A stretch of DNA of 64,000 nt, from NCBI RefSeq assembly GCF_963678635.1, contig NC_087066.1:13934517-13998516 (forward strand). Reading direction: 5' to 3'. Below the pieces are notes generated by a model that saw only the letters and a list, made by a program, of their open reading frames with translations, had not been told where the DNA came from and did not search any database. Below are positions 10,647-21,400 of this stretch, in pieces. The position numbers and the translations under genes are program-made. This stretch comes from Symsagittifera roscoffensis. Its lineage: Eukaryota; Xenacoelomorpha; Acoela; Convolutidae. Position 1 is the stretch's first letter, and the number at the start of each line of letters is the position of its first letter.

Positions 10647-11514
10647 AACTCGAAACGGTCTCTGCTAACTCTGCTATTTGTTGTTGTTTTTCTATCGCAA
10701 TTCTCGTAGTTATCACTATCGCAACTATTGTTGTTCTGATTTTCTTCTGGTTTTCTTCCAAAAAATGGCGGTTTTTGCCGTTTCTCAGAAGTGCGACTTC
10801 TCAGTTCGACTTTTTAAAATTTCAAAATACCAGAATATCATGACCTTCACCGTTTGACTAATCGTCCCAATAACACTGTTAATCCTTCAAAACTGTTAAT
10901 TAGGAAGGTTAGCTGCTAATAATTCGAAATTGCTGAATCTGCATTTTTCGTCCATTCTGGTCGAATGTCACATACTGTAACATTCGCCCGGAAGTACATA
11001 TCGACGGAAAAAATACTAACCTATAAAACGACTGGCCAGCGTCTAAACTAAGCTCTACATGCTTTTCACCGTCTCTACCAGGTCAGTTCTTTTGGTGGTC
11101 TTTTCAACATCGGGTCGACAAAAACGTTACTGTTCTCCGGCTTCGACCAGAACGCTCAAATTAACTTAATTACATGCAGAAATACTGGGCTCATGGCTGG
11201 GTCTCAGTATCCCTAGACCAGGAGGTCACTCCTAAAATCAGGGCTACTACTATTTATTGAATTATTATTGTTTTGCTCAGTAGATAAAAATCATCATCTC
11301 CATCGAAGATGGATCAACTCTTTCCCCCAACTCCTAGCTGCTCATCCTCGTAAAATGAATTCAGATGTTAATTAATTTCAACTCAGGACATAATAGGGAA
11401 GCTAAAAGTTTACGTAAAACAGTTTCAGTCCAAATCACGAGACCCCTCCGGATTCTCGAATCCGGGGAAATAAGACCTCTATTTTCCTTCCGGAAGGCTG
11501 TCTTTCACCCTTCA

Positions 11515-11562
11515 CCGTTGTTCGCAACGGCCTTGCAACTATTGTAGCGGCACAATAGTTGC
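11515..11562. other. Double hairpin, copy 2 (E1 leader)
   Basis: CCGTTG-TTCG-CAACGG (11515-11530; tetraloop UUCG if RNA on this strand) and GCAACTATTGT-AGCGGC-ACAATAGTTGC (11535-11562). Compared with copy 1, the sixth stem base pair changed from G:C to T:A on both sides, so pairing is kept. Confidence 0.55.
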
Positions 11563-12918
11563 AACTCGGAGCGGTCTCTGCTATTCCTGCTTTTTTCTGA
11601 TTCCGATTCTCTATTTTTTCGTTGTTGTCCTCGTCGCAACTATCGTTGTTGTTGTCTATTTCGGTTTTTCTCCAAAATGGCTACTTTTGACGTTTCTTAG
11701 AATTATTACGTCATCAATTCGAAATTTTAAAATTTAGGAATTTCCGAATCCTTCAGCCTTCACAATTTGTCCAATTGTTCGAATAACGCTCTTATTCCTT
11801 TAAAACAGCCAATTCGGAAGGTTCGCTGCTAAAAACTCGAAATTGCTACATCTGCATCTTCGTCCATTCTGGTCGAATGTCACATACTCCCCGGACAACC
11901 TTGTCAATGTCCCCATTGAATCTCGCGATGCTCGTAAAATTGGTACAGTGTCATCGAACAGAATATACAAAATGCACGAAATTACTCTTATCCACGTCAT
12001 ATCGACTCACTGCAGAATATAAATGGCATCATACTACACTACTATAGCCTTCCAAAATCTTTCACTAATCTGCACTTTGAGGATATGACTTAAGATAAAA
12101 CATTTTTTCTGACTTCCAATGTCAATGCCCTGATTTAAAACTTTTTCTCCTAGGTTTTAAAAGGTGCTAGTTTGCAGGACAGTCCTGCCAACCAACAAGC
12201 TAAAATTATCCTACTATGCTTCTTCCCTTCGGAAATTTTAGTTGTTATTGGTCCTGAATATTAGAATTAAGGAACTCTGTGGTTAGAAAGAACAATGAAA
12301 CAATCTCCCTCTTCGAGAGATTACCCAAGCCTTTCATGTCACCACAAAGTGATCAGTTGTCCTAGCTGATTAAAAACAGTCATGCAGGCTGGAATCTTTA
12401 AATATACTCTTTACTCAAGCCTTTCTAAATAAATAGTAATTGTCTCTAAAGCCACTACCTAAAATCAAAATACAAATTTATAAATGCAACAAACCCTTTA
12501 ATGCTCAAAACTCAACTAAATGTTTTCTTTCGGTTTTCAATTACAACTTGGTTGCTTAGTTTCTCACTTGAGTTTTTGTCACACACATAAAACAACTCTG
12601 AGTTTTAACTTCTTCTCTTTCGTCACTTCTTTGTTTCTTCTTTTTTCGTCATTTAGAAGTTCTAAAACTTCTAAATTCTTTTAATATTGTTTCTTTTTGC
12701 ATCTTGTCTTCCGGCCATTTGTCATTGCTCCATCTCCTCCTCCTGCGACATTGACTCTGCACTTTCAATTTCTGTGTCTTGCAACACATCGTTAGCTATT
12801 CTGACGCTGTTGGAAGCAGTCCTCCATTACTTCTGCTCATCTACCCTTTGTTTACAACAAAGTAGGGGATCCACGTTAGATTCTCTGTTTCTGCAGAAGC
12901 TATTGTGAAGGCACAACG

Positions 12919-13884
12919 TCACGTTTCTCTCCAAATCTTCTTCAACATCTCTCCTTTCTCCCTTCCATTATGTTCATTTGACCTGGAAATTCTCTTTACA
13001 GCGGTGGTCACTGCATTCCGATGATTCACGAAAGCTCGCTTGAAAGCTCCTTCCCTAATGTCCAGCTGATACACAGTGTACACTCTGCCGTGCTTCGACA
13101 TATGCTTCTTGGCATACTCGTACAACCATGCAGTCATGTTGGCTCTAAACCATGGCATCAGTCGTCTCCTTGTCCATATCTTTTTCACTTCCATCGGAAT
13201 GTTCAGAATCTTGCACGTTGTCTTAAAAAGATCTAAATCTTTTAGACAATCCAATTTCTGCAATTTTTCTCGCGTTGGTGCCTCCTGTCTATTGTTCTCC
13301 TTCACATTTGCTTCCAGCCAGCGTATCGCCATCATAACTCCCACTATCACTACTGTTATGGGCCGTGATGAATCTGGTAAACGCATGGAGAGCAGCTCTC
13401 CAGAGTCCCAGATCAACACCAGATTACTACGCTCGGGATACCACCAGGCCTGCAGCAAGCAGTGGCAGGGAAACTCGTCATGTGTCAACATGATGCTCCT
13501 CCAGTTACGCTTTCCCGAAGCTTCCAGTAGTGGTTCCATTTCCATCATCACTCGGTGGACTTCATCAATTTCATCTACTGTATTGTAATCCGTAACGGTT
13601 GATCCTCTCTGTTTTTGTTATTCAAAGTCACTGAAGTTCCCACTGACGTAACCCATGAACTCCTTTCCCAGTATCGATTCCAACTCCTCCTTAGTTCTCT
13701 CCGGGACTGCCGAGATTGTTTTGCATAGTAACTCATAAGACTTCTCTGACATTCTCGCTAGTCTCACACACCTTGACACTGAAAAAGCTTGATCCACGAT
13801 CGTTCTCGTACTTTTTACATCCACAGCCACGAAATGCACTGGGTATCTGCTCTTGCACATTGGAGCTAATGTCGATCCCACCAA
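12919..13884 (-). pseudogene. E2 module B, C-terminal block
   Basis: Frames 13884-13618 and 13551-12919 are homologous to E3 36984-35950 at the protein level ('RLARMSEKSYELLCKTISA' versus 'RLARISERSYDLLTKIIRA'; 'RRRLMPWFRANMTAWLYE' versus 'RQRLMPWFRAVVTSWMYE'). The protein is alpha-helical and Trp/Arg-rich with no recognised catalytic motif. Protein similarity exceeds what the diverged DNA would suggest, which implies past selection. Just past its end, in element sense, lies a purine-rich stretch (about 12609-12650), a possible polypurine tract. Confidence 0.55.
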
Positions 13885-14029
13885 ATATCGCGTACCCGAT
13901 GGTCTGCACTAAGTTTCACTGTGCCTGATGTTCATTTCCGCCTCGATCGCTTCTCTCCATTTCCCTATGTGCTTTTGCTCAGTCTGCAAAAATCCTGGGA
14001 ACACTTCTACACTGATGGCTGTGACCATC

Positions 14030-15122
14030 TCATGTTTCTGTTCTAGATTCAATAGTGACTGAAGAATCAAACATACTGTAGAATCCTAGTGCAGTCACTA
14101 GGTTCATCTCGGTTCCTCCATGACAATCTGCGATCAATTCCGTTTCCGTTCTTGCTTTCATCACAATGTTCCAAACAATATTGTCGACTGCTTGTGTTGT
14201 TTCTCCAGGGTTTTCACGCAATCTAGACTTCCACAAACGTGACCTTCCAGTCCACAGACTTCTGCCAGACAGCTACCAGGCTTAACCCAGTCTTCTGGTC
14301 CCCAGCCAGGCAACTCCACTTTGTCTTCCCCGTTGCTCTTAGAGGCTGTTGTCATCACATTGTATATGATATTAAGATCACGCAGGTTACAGTCTGCATT
14401 TAGTTCCCTTTGCACATCTTGTGTTGCCTGTAGTATCGAATCAGCATTGGGACTAGGACACCACGATAGTCTCATCAGTTCCCACACTACCATCAAGCTC
14501 GTTCTCAGTAATTCATCTGAGAATCCCAATCCAAACTCCACTCGTTTGTCGGATTCTGGCACGGAAGGTGCAGCTACTTTTTCTTCTAAAACTAGTCCCA
14601 GCTTGGTCTGCGGATAAGCAGCGCTTCTAATCGTTGCAATTCTTGACGTCCAGAACCTCAGCAACACTGCTTGCTCGTAATCAAAGAAATAATCGCGTAT
14701 GTCTTCACTGAGAAACGGGTTGTACGCTATCCCTATGACACCGGACACGTAACTGTATGACTTTTTTGTGTGATCGGTCCGCAGTATTCATTGGATTTCG
14801 GCAGTGCTCCCATGGATTCCTTAGTGAGCCTCAGCTCCTTATTTGAGAATCTCCTGATTTCGTCTGTTTTCCTCATGGGTTCTAGTTATACAGGTTCTTT
14901 CATGTTAACCCTCATTGGTTTGCTTTGATGTATATCCAGCAGTGCTAGCAAGAGTAAGGCTTTCGCTCGTTCATCACTTTCTCTCAGCATCTTGACACAA
15001 GTATTCAATGCTGGCACTGAAATTTGCTCTATCATGAATCGGATGAAACAGAGAGCGTCTCTCCGCTTCGCGCACGCTACTGCCATTCCCTCTTGGATTA
15101 TCGGATCCCTTATGCTCGTCAT
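14030..15122 (-). pseudogene. E2 module B, helical block of unknown function
   Basis: Frames 15122-14886, 14748-14161 and 14236-14030. Shared with E3 (38262-36990) are 'ALCFIRFMIEQI'-type helices and 'WELMRLSWCPSPNAD', matching 'WELMKPSWCPYPNAG'. Frames are broken by stops and shifts. I do not recognise the family; composition is that of a soluble helical protein. Confidence 0.5.
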
Positions 15123-15244
15123 CAGGAAGACCTTTTCTTCCTTCGATCTCTTCCTTTCTTCTGAATCCTATTCCTCGCGAGTCAGTCCGATCATGCACCA
15201 GGCGAACCTCAGTTGTAATTCAGTCCTCACTTAGGGTACTGCTA

Positions 15245-16002
15245 TCAGAGCGTGTATCCTCGGGTAGTCCTCATCTCTTCTTCAAAGTACCGTAAAACTA
15301 CAGCTTTCCATGGAAGGCTCACCAATTGCTCGATCGTTTCTGCCTGCATCTGAGACGACGCTAGAGTCCCGTACGCCTTCTGCTTGAGGGTGGTGCCTTG
15401 CAACATCGTTTCCAGATAACCCTCCAGTCTTTCATGATACTCTCCCACATTGGCTGAGTATTTCCATTTCTAACGTTGCTCCAGTCAGAGTGCGGTCACT
15501 CCGTTTGGATTTATAACCCGTTGATTTAATTCCATTAATGCCATGAGAATGGGTGGCACCATTGCTACATCCGTCAACATTCTGTCTGTGCCAGGCAATC
15601 GATCATCACTTTGTCCCAAATCCATGACTTCCCCGACTCGTTTCCTATCGCCGAGTTGAAAGCTTTTATCGATATTTCCGAATCCACCTTCGTCTCTCCC
15701 GCTCTCCTCGGTATCACTTTGCTGCCTAGTTTCATCTTCATCTCATTGATCTTATCATTCACCAATTTCGATCGCATCCTTCCTTTCCTAGTTCTCGACA
15801 GATATACAACTTCTCCTTTATCCTCTTGCGGTGTCATCTTGATAGGAGAGTTTGCTTCACTTTCGTCAGTGGCTGAGTCGATCAAAAACTCACTCAATCT
15901 CCCTTCACACTCGTCGAGTTTGTCATGGACGTCCCGCATCAGTGGTCGGTTGAGACCTACTTTCAAAATGGACTGGGTTCCGTAGCTCTGAACTACTGCC
16001 AA
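15245..16002 (-). pseudogene. E2 module B, basic linker block
   Basis: Frames 16002-15574 and 15448-15245. 'VGLNRPLMRDVHDKLDE' matches E3 'MGLNQPIMREVLEKLMS' (38929). A Lys/Arg-rich stretch ('LSRTRKGRMRSKLVNDK') follows, like the 'RRAKKALKRLKGKTG' of E3. It may be nucleic-acid binding or a localisation signal; this is inference from charge only. Confidence 0.5.
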
Positions 16003-16050
16003 ACTTCTTCCATGAAGGCCACTCTGTCCAATCTACATCCCGTCCTATTT

Positions 16051-16923
16051 TCATGGTCTCGGTGATGTACATCTCACTCTTCTTCGGGTAATGTTCTCAA
16101 GAAGGGTACTCTGGCAGCCCCCTTCTATCCTTCTTCTCCTTGGTGATTCCATGAGGAGTCTTTGTTCATTATCTTTAGAATTGCCCGGAGAGCTGCTCTC
16201 CGGCAAATTCCGTTTCATTTCAGCAAAAGCTGACGGAGGCTCCAGTGTCGAAGTACCTTCGTTCACTGGTTCAGTCTTTTTCAACTCGTCTGCGTTGTTT
16301 TCAAAGTCACTCAATAAATTGAAATCCAGGCTGGACATTCCTCCTGTCGATGCTTTATCGTCCTCCTTCTCTGCTTGATCGGGATCTTCTTGCATAGGCT
16401 CTTCCGATCGACGGCTTCCTCCCTGCCCATCATCTCCTGACGTATCTCTAGAACTTGAGGGTCCTTGCCTTTCAGTCTTGGCTCCTTCCGGAAACTTCGG
16501 TATGATTAGTTTGCCAGCAGATTTATCTTCCTCTTCTCCATGGACCACTTTGATTTCCTCATAGCCGAAGGGTGCCAGGAAATTTCTCGTCTGCAACGTT
16601 CCTCCCACTGTTAACTCCTGTTTCACTTTGGTCAAAATCAGGGAGGCCTCAGGTAATTCGGCTCTGCCTCTCATCCTCATAGGCGCCAAATTCAGTTCTG
16701 CCCATTCCGTGTCAAACGCTCCAGGCTTCGGAGTCGCGTCATTACTTATTCGCCTTCTCGTCGCCTGATCCGTGTAAGCAAGTTGCGTGTACTGTAACAC
16801 TGCGGCATTTCTACCCACAAAACACGGATCCATCGTTTCCGAGAGTTTCGCTACCCTCCTTTCATTGGTATCAAACGCTCTCAATCTATGAGTCTGTACT
16901 ACGGAGACTGCTCCGAGCAACAT
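16051..16923 (-). pseudogene. E2 module B, disordered acidic/Ser-rich block
   Basis: A 290-residue open frame beginning 'MLLGAVSVVQTHRLRAFDT' (E3: 'MLFGVTSPAIAPRIEAPRD') and ending with 'MESPRRRRIEGG' (E3: 'HESPRKRRIEETM'). In between it is rich in Ser, Glu, Asp, Pro and Gly. The 'SPR+RRIE' motif, kept in both copies, is a plausible nuclear-localisation or phosphorylation site. No fold is assignable. Confidence 0.55.
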
Positions 16924-19017
16924 TCGAGTAATTCAGGGATTTCCTCTGGCAGCTTCTCGTAATCACCCCAGTCTTTCGTCTCTTCTCTCACCTTGTGGTA
17001 TGCCGCAGTGAGACGAGGGATCTTGGTGATCTCACCATTTGTCTTGTCGTAGGGCCTTAGATTCCAAAGCTTCGGAAATACCTCAATATGCCCTCTCTCT
17101 ACTTCTCCCATAAGATCACGGAAGTGATCGTCAAAGTTGACGACCGTCATTTTGGGTTCTGCTATCTTTCCAAACAACAGATCTTCGCTCATGAGTTCTC
17201 GCAAAACATGCTGCTCACACCAGTTCAGCACACTCCCGTCCACTGCTGATATGAGGTTCAGGTGCAGCACCGACCTCCTGTACGCTTCCACCTTAACATC
17301 AGGGAACGCAAACGTGACTGCTGGTCCATATATCACTGTCACAAACTCCGTGGCTCCTCTGATCAACGCCAAGGGATCGGTCCTCACAGCTAAGCTTAGA
17401 TCAGTTAGTAGGGGCATGCCCCCGACATGTCGTCTCACGTCTTCCTCCCTCTCAATCGTCTCATCCTCTCCTGTTCCAAAGCGATTCTGATGCAGGAGGT
17501 ACTGGATAAGAGTATGCCTCAGAATTCTTATCTTATTCCACGAATCCGTGGCTTTCTTCACATCGAATCTCCTCACATTTTTTTTCATCTGCTCTGGGTA
17601 ACGTGTCAGGTTCATCAGTCCTCCCAAGTTTCCATGTGTTATTGCAATCAATGATAGAAGTCCATCTAACCGCAAGTTCTGAACTCCTTCGGTGAGCAGT
17701 ACTACCGGTCCTTTCACGAAGTTTTCCGCTCCAAACGTCACGAACAAGGCTAGTAGTTCAACGATTGATACTTCCACTACTGCTTGGAGGAATTTTTTCA
17801 TCAAGTATCGAGAGAGTTTTGGGTAGACTTTTGCCAAGAAGGAGGAATTCTTTTGCTTGGAGGAATTCTTTTATCAAGTATCGAGAGAGTTTTGGGTAGA
17901 CTTTCGCCAAGTTTTGGGGAGACTTTTGCCAAGGACGCGCGTAAGCAAATCGCGTGTACTGTAACACTGCGGCATTTCTACCCACAAAACACGGATCCAT
18001 CGTTTCCGAGAGTTTCGCTACCCTCCTTTCATTGGTCTCAAACGCTCTCAATCTAGGAGTCTGTACTACGGAGACTGCTCCGAGCAACATTCTTCTTATC
18101 AGAGGAAATTCAGGGATTTCCTCTGGCAGCTTCTCGTAATCAACCCAGTCTGTCGTCTCTTCTCTCACCTTGTGGTATGCCGCAGTGAGACGAGGGATCC
18201 TGGTGATCTCACCATTTTTCTTTTCGTAGGGCCTTAGATTCCAAAGCTTCGGAAATACCTCAATATGCCCTATCTCTACTTCTCCCAAACGATCACGGAA
18301 GTGATCGTCAAAGTTGACGACCGTCATTTTGGGCTCTGCTATCTTTCCAAACAACAAATCTTCGCTCATGAGTTCTCGCAAAACATGCTGCTCACACCAG
18401 TTCAGCACACTCCCGTCCACTGCTGATATGAGGTTCAGGTGCAGCACCGACCTCCTGTACGCTTCCACCTTAACATCAGGGAACGCAAACGTGACTGCTG
18501 GTCCATAGATCACTGTCACAAACTCCGTGGCTCCTCTGATCAACGCCAAGGGATCGGTCCTCACAGCTAAGCTTAGATCAGTTAGTAGGGGCATGCCCCC
18601 GGCATGTCGTCTCACGTCTTCCTCCCTCTCAATCGTCTCATCCTCTCCTGTTCCAAAGCGATTCTGATGCAGGAGGTACTGGATAAGAGTATGTCTCAGA
18701 ACTCTTATGTTATTCCACGAATCCATGGCTTTTTTCACATCGAATCTCCTCACATTTTTTTTCATCTGCTCTGGGTAACGTGTCAGGTTCATCAGTCCCC
18801 CAAGTTTCCATGTGTTATTGCAATCAATGATAGAAGTCTATCTAACCGCAAGTTCTGAACTCCTTCGGTGAGCAGTACTACCGGTCCTTTCACGAAGTTT
18901 TGTGCTCCAAACGTCACGAACAAGGCTAGTAGTTCAACGATTGATACTTCCACTACTGCTTGGAGGAATTCTTTTATCAAGTATCGAGAGAGTTTTGAAT
19001 AGACTTTTGCCAAGAAG
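16774..19017. repeat. Tandem duplication of about 1.17 kb inside E2 module B
   Basis: 16774-17845 is repeated at 17941-19017 with only scattered differences and a small indel near 18091 (offset 1167 on the left, 1178 on the right). The junction (17790-17940) holds several copies of 'GGAGGAATTCTTTT' and 'TATCGAGAGAGTTTTGGGTAGACTTTTGCC', suggesting slippage or repeated strand switching. E3 has a single copy of this region, so the duplication is specific to E2. Confidence 0.85.
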
Positions 19018-19178
19018 GACGCGGTCCATCCGGCTCCCAGTCCTTCCTGCATGCTATCAGTCCGTTCAAAGCCTTCTTCTCCCTTCACCTTCTGAGTCCA
19101 GAAAGTTTCCAGGGTAACTTGGCACACTCTGTTTACAAACTCGGCTGCGTTCTCCTCGGCATTTTCGGTCAGATTCAC
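16899..19178 (-). pseudogene. E2 module B, central conserved block (duplicated)
   Basis: Frames 19178-18792, 18792-17758 and the duplicate 17837-16899. Conserved with E3 40492-39642: 'GGMPLLTDLSLAVRTDPLA' (E3 'GMPLLTDLAVMMRIDPLA'), 'EFVTVIYGPAVTFAFPDVK' (E3 'EFVTVVYGPVMSFAFPDV'), 'SVLNWCEQHVLRELMSED' and 'PKLWNLRPY'. Hydrophobic helices around 'IVELLALFVTFGAQNFVKG' may be buried cores. This is among the best conserved parts of B, but I cannot name a family. Confidence 0.55.
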
Positions 19179-19190
19179 CTCCTTTACAAG

Positions 19191-20137
19191 TTAGGCATGG
19201 ATCTTCCTGATCATCACTGGGCCTTGCTCAAAAGCATCCGCACCCAATGCCGCTACTCGAGGAGTTAGGTATAGCCACTGGTTAGCTTCTGGCTTGGTTC
19301 TCAAAACCATCGCCTCCAAGTGAGCTCTGGTATCCTTGGAGTTATTTCTTCTCTCTCCTTCCTCTTTTATGTCCATTCCTCGGAACCATAAGTCAATCGA
19401 CATCGCCACAATTACTCGATGGTCGTCATCTATTACTGGCTTCAACTTGTGCTGTCGACTGAAGTTGGGCAGTTCCAACCCCAGCACCTCCTCCAACACT
19501 AGCATGTGTAGTGAGTACTCCTTGAATCCTCTCATTGCGTTCGAGATATCCGACCCGACCGCCGGTAGTTCGGCCCTGAGTGGTCTCAGATTCTCCATCT
19601 CTATCTCGCGATTTGGGGCCGATATGATTACATCATATTTCCCTTCTGAGAGCAAAGCCACAATCGCATACACGAATTTTAGTCCATCCGGGAGACATGC
19701 ATACCTCGGAGACAGCGCGAATACGGCTCTCGGTGTCATCTTGGTGAAGGAACCTTCCTTCAGGGTATCCAATACTTCACCCATCGACTCGAGTATATCT
19801 TTTTATCGCTGGCCATACAGCGGCTTCGGCTGTCGTAGGCTCTCTGAGTCTGCTCAGGAAACCCCTACTGTGTAAATGGTCATTGATGCCAGCAAACACA
19901 ATTGTGATTGGGTTCATCTCTGTCTTTCTTTGTACTCCAAACGCCATTGACACGGATTGCATTAGGTCCAGATCGACCGCTGCCAACATTATAACATCCG
20001 GCCAAAACAGAGACGTGGAAGTGTGTACGAAGTCTTAATTCGCTACTATCATAATCTTGGCCTTCCTCATTTCTGGTCTCATCTTTCTTTATCGCCTTCA
20101 ACCCGCCGTATCTTTGGACATCACCTTCCTGATTCAC
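19191..20137 (-). pseudogene. E2 module B, second SGNH-like domain ('GINDHLHSRG')
   Basis: The strand-helix sequence 'NPITIVFAGINDHLHSRG' (near 19910) matches E3 'KLQVIVIAGSNDHLQSRG'. The 'GxND' after a hydrophobic strand looks like block III of SGNH hydrolases. About 60 residues upstream both copies have 'PDVIMLAA..LDL'-type strands, and E3 has 'IIASSDYL' where block I would be. Downstream, 'VFALSP.YA.LPDGLKFVY' and 'LDEVLGLELPNFSRQ'-type motifs are shared with E3. Active or structural role unknown. The frame is broken at about 19990 and 19780. Confidence 0.5.
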
Positions 20138-20264
20138 TTGTTTCGGTTATACTTTTTCTTTCACATAACCTGGGGGTGTTTTCAGCTGCCTGAACATTTT
20201 CACATGTTGTCCAATCGGCGCCCTCGTTATCAAAAATCTTCCAGGTCTCTCTTCTCGATTTCCC

Positions 20265-21400
20265 TCATCGTGATTCAATTTTATTCATTGGGCCCCTTGT
20301 GTTATTAGAGGGCAGTCCCTCTAGGTCGGCAAACCTCAAAGCAGTTGTAGAGCTGAAGTTTATGCCAGCCGCTATCAACCAGTCCACTCCTGTTATCGAG
20401 TATAATCCGCTGACCGATAACCTTGCTCCGTTCAGCATCCTCATGGCATCCGCTGCGAAGCTCACCGTCTGAAGGTTCAGTTTCATCAGGTCATCCTTGT
20501 ATATGTGCCATGGAGAAGGTATTGGCCTCGACCACATTAGAGAGCTCCTGTTTGGACGTCGCTCCTCTCGACTAGTGCTCGCTGTCTCAGATATCGTATC
20601 CGATCTAGAGGTGCTGGTCGTTTCCGCTGTCGAGTTGACAGGCCCTAATCTTCGTCTAGGATTAATGGTCCTCCTCATGGGTGCTTCCCCCAATCGATCT
20701 CGTACATCTGTTCTGTGCCCGGTTTCGCTGGAGCTTTGCGGCTTACAGATGGTCACGGCTGGGACCGCTCCCAAGCGTGTTTCCAGGTTAGGAGGCACAA
20801 AGGTGGTAATTATCGGCTCTTTGGATGCTTTCTCTTCCTTCAGCACTCCCGTGTCGAAGAGTTCTACTTCCAATTCATCCAATCGCTCTTGGAAGACTCT
20901 GTTCAACCAAGCCTGTCCTTCTATGCTATCAAAGTGGATGCCGTCAGTGGTCAGCCTGGCCTGATCCATAGCCCTCAGCCCATGTTCGATATCGATAAGG
21001 ATCATCCTTCCGGCATTCTGACTTGCAAGATTCATCAGGATGTTGTTCCACCTGATTACTCCTTCGTTGTGCCTTCTCCCTGCTGCAGTCAATGTCCTCG
21101 TGCTCATTGGCACGGTGCAAACAGTCAGTACCGCGCAGTTGAACTTTTGCCAGAGGGTAGTAAACAAGCACACCATCATTGATTCCCATAGTGCTTCTTC
21201 CTCATCTGAGCTTCTCGAGATGTTATTTGTCCCAACTAGGATCGTTACATTAGGGATTCTCCCTGGGTTCATCAACTCCACCATCCGAAATAACTGGGTT
21301 ATCGTCGCGCCTCCGAAAGCCATCACCGTGGTGATCCAGGAGGTCCTCAAGTATCAGATGTGATGTCCCCAGTGGTGGTTGCTGCAAGTTTACTGCCGGG
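20265..21400 (-). pseudogene. E2 module B, SGNH-hydrolase-like protein
   Basis: SGNH enzymes cleave ester bonds with a Ser-His-(Asp) triad. In the 21350 frame block II is 'MAFGGATITQLF', block III is 'VTILVGTNNISRS' (GxNN; Asn binds the oxyanion) and block V is 'TTDGIHFDS' (Asp and His of the triad). Block I, with the Ser, is degraded: E2 reads 'LILEDLL' in another frame, where E3 reads 'LIIGDIL'. A Ser/Arg/Pro-rich linker follows, then a conserved C-terminal domain ('ITGVDWLIAAG..FSSTTALRFADLEGLP'). Start unclear because of the frameshift. Confidence 0.7.

Larger units (their letters stand above)
10481..12300. repeat. Two tandem sub-repeats of about 917 bp (E1 leader)
   Basis: Unit starts are marked by 'GAAGCTAAAAGTTTA' at 10481 and 11398. 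Each unit continues through 'CCCCTCCGGATTC', a double hairpin and a T-rich part. The first unit also holds 'TTCGCCCGGAAGTACATATC' and 'ATGGATCAAC.CTTTCCCCC'. The two units are clearly diverged. E2's leader has the same arrangement with at least two units (32922, 33842) and a third degenerate one near 34413. Confidence 0.6.
1..12650 (-). mobile_element. E1: decayed giant Ty3/gypsy-like retroelement, 3' part cut by window start
   Basis: In element sense (right to left) this copy has a non-coding leader/LTR-like block (about 12650-7480), gag (7475-4876), protease, PR-RT linker, partial RT, spacer, integrase, acidic tail, and the first residues of the macro-like segment at the window edge. Its module B would lie left of position 1. 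The order gag-PR-RT-IN is that of Ty3/gypsy elements. Many frameshifts and one large deletion make it non-autonomous. Nucleotide similarity to E2 is very high over most of module A. The outer ends are inferred by comparison between copies; no clear TG...CA ends, target-site duplication or primer-binding site could be fixed. Confidence 0.8.
7476..12650 (-). other. E1 leader / LTR-like non-coding block
   Basis: No supportable gene. In element sense it holds: a leader next to gag (7476-8220) with the inverted repeat at 8145-8160; a CCTCCGGATT array (8229-8515); a long AT-rich stretch (8520-10080) with a second inverted repeat at 9712-9726; an A-rich tract preceded by a G-run polypurine tract (10080-10262); hairpins; and two tandem sub-repeats from 10481. 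The same blocks occur in the same order beside E2, E3 and, more diverged, E4, so this is the only candidate for the LTR. Exact LTR ends are not resolved. Confidence 0.6.

Noticed and set aside
10607-10843. Plus-strand open frame with a hydrophobic, membrane-like segment (also at 32889-33284 and 34606-34881)
   Set aside because: It is antisense to the element and overlaps the hairpin. The homologous sub-repeat at about 11520-11750 has in-frame stops, so the frame is not conserved.
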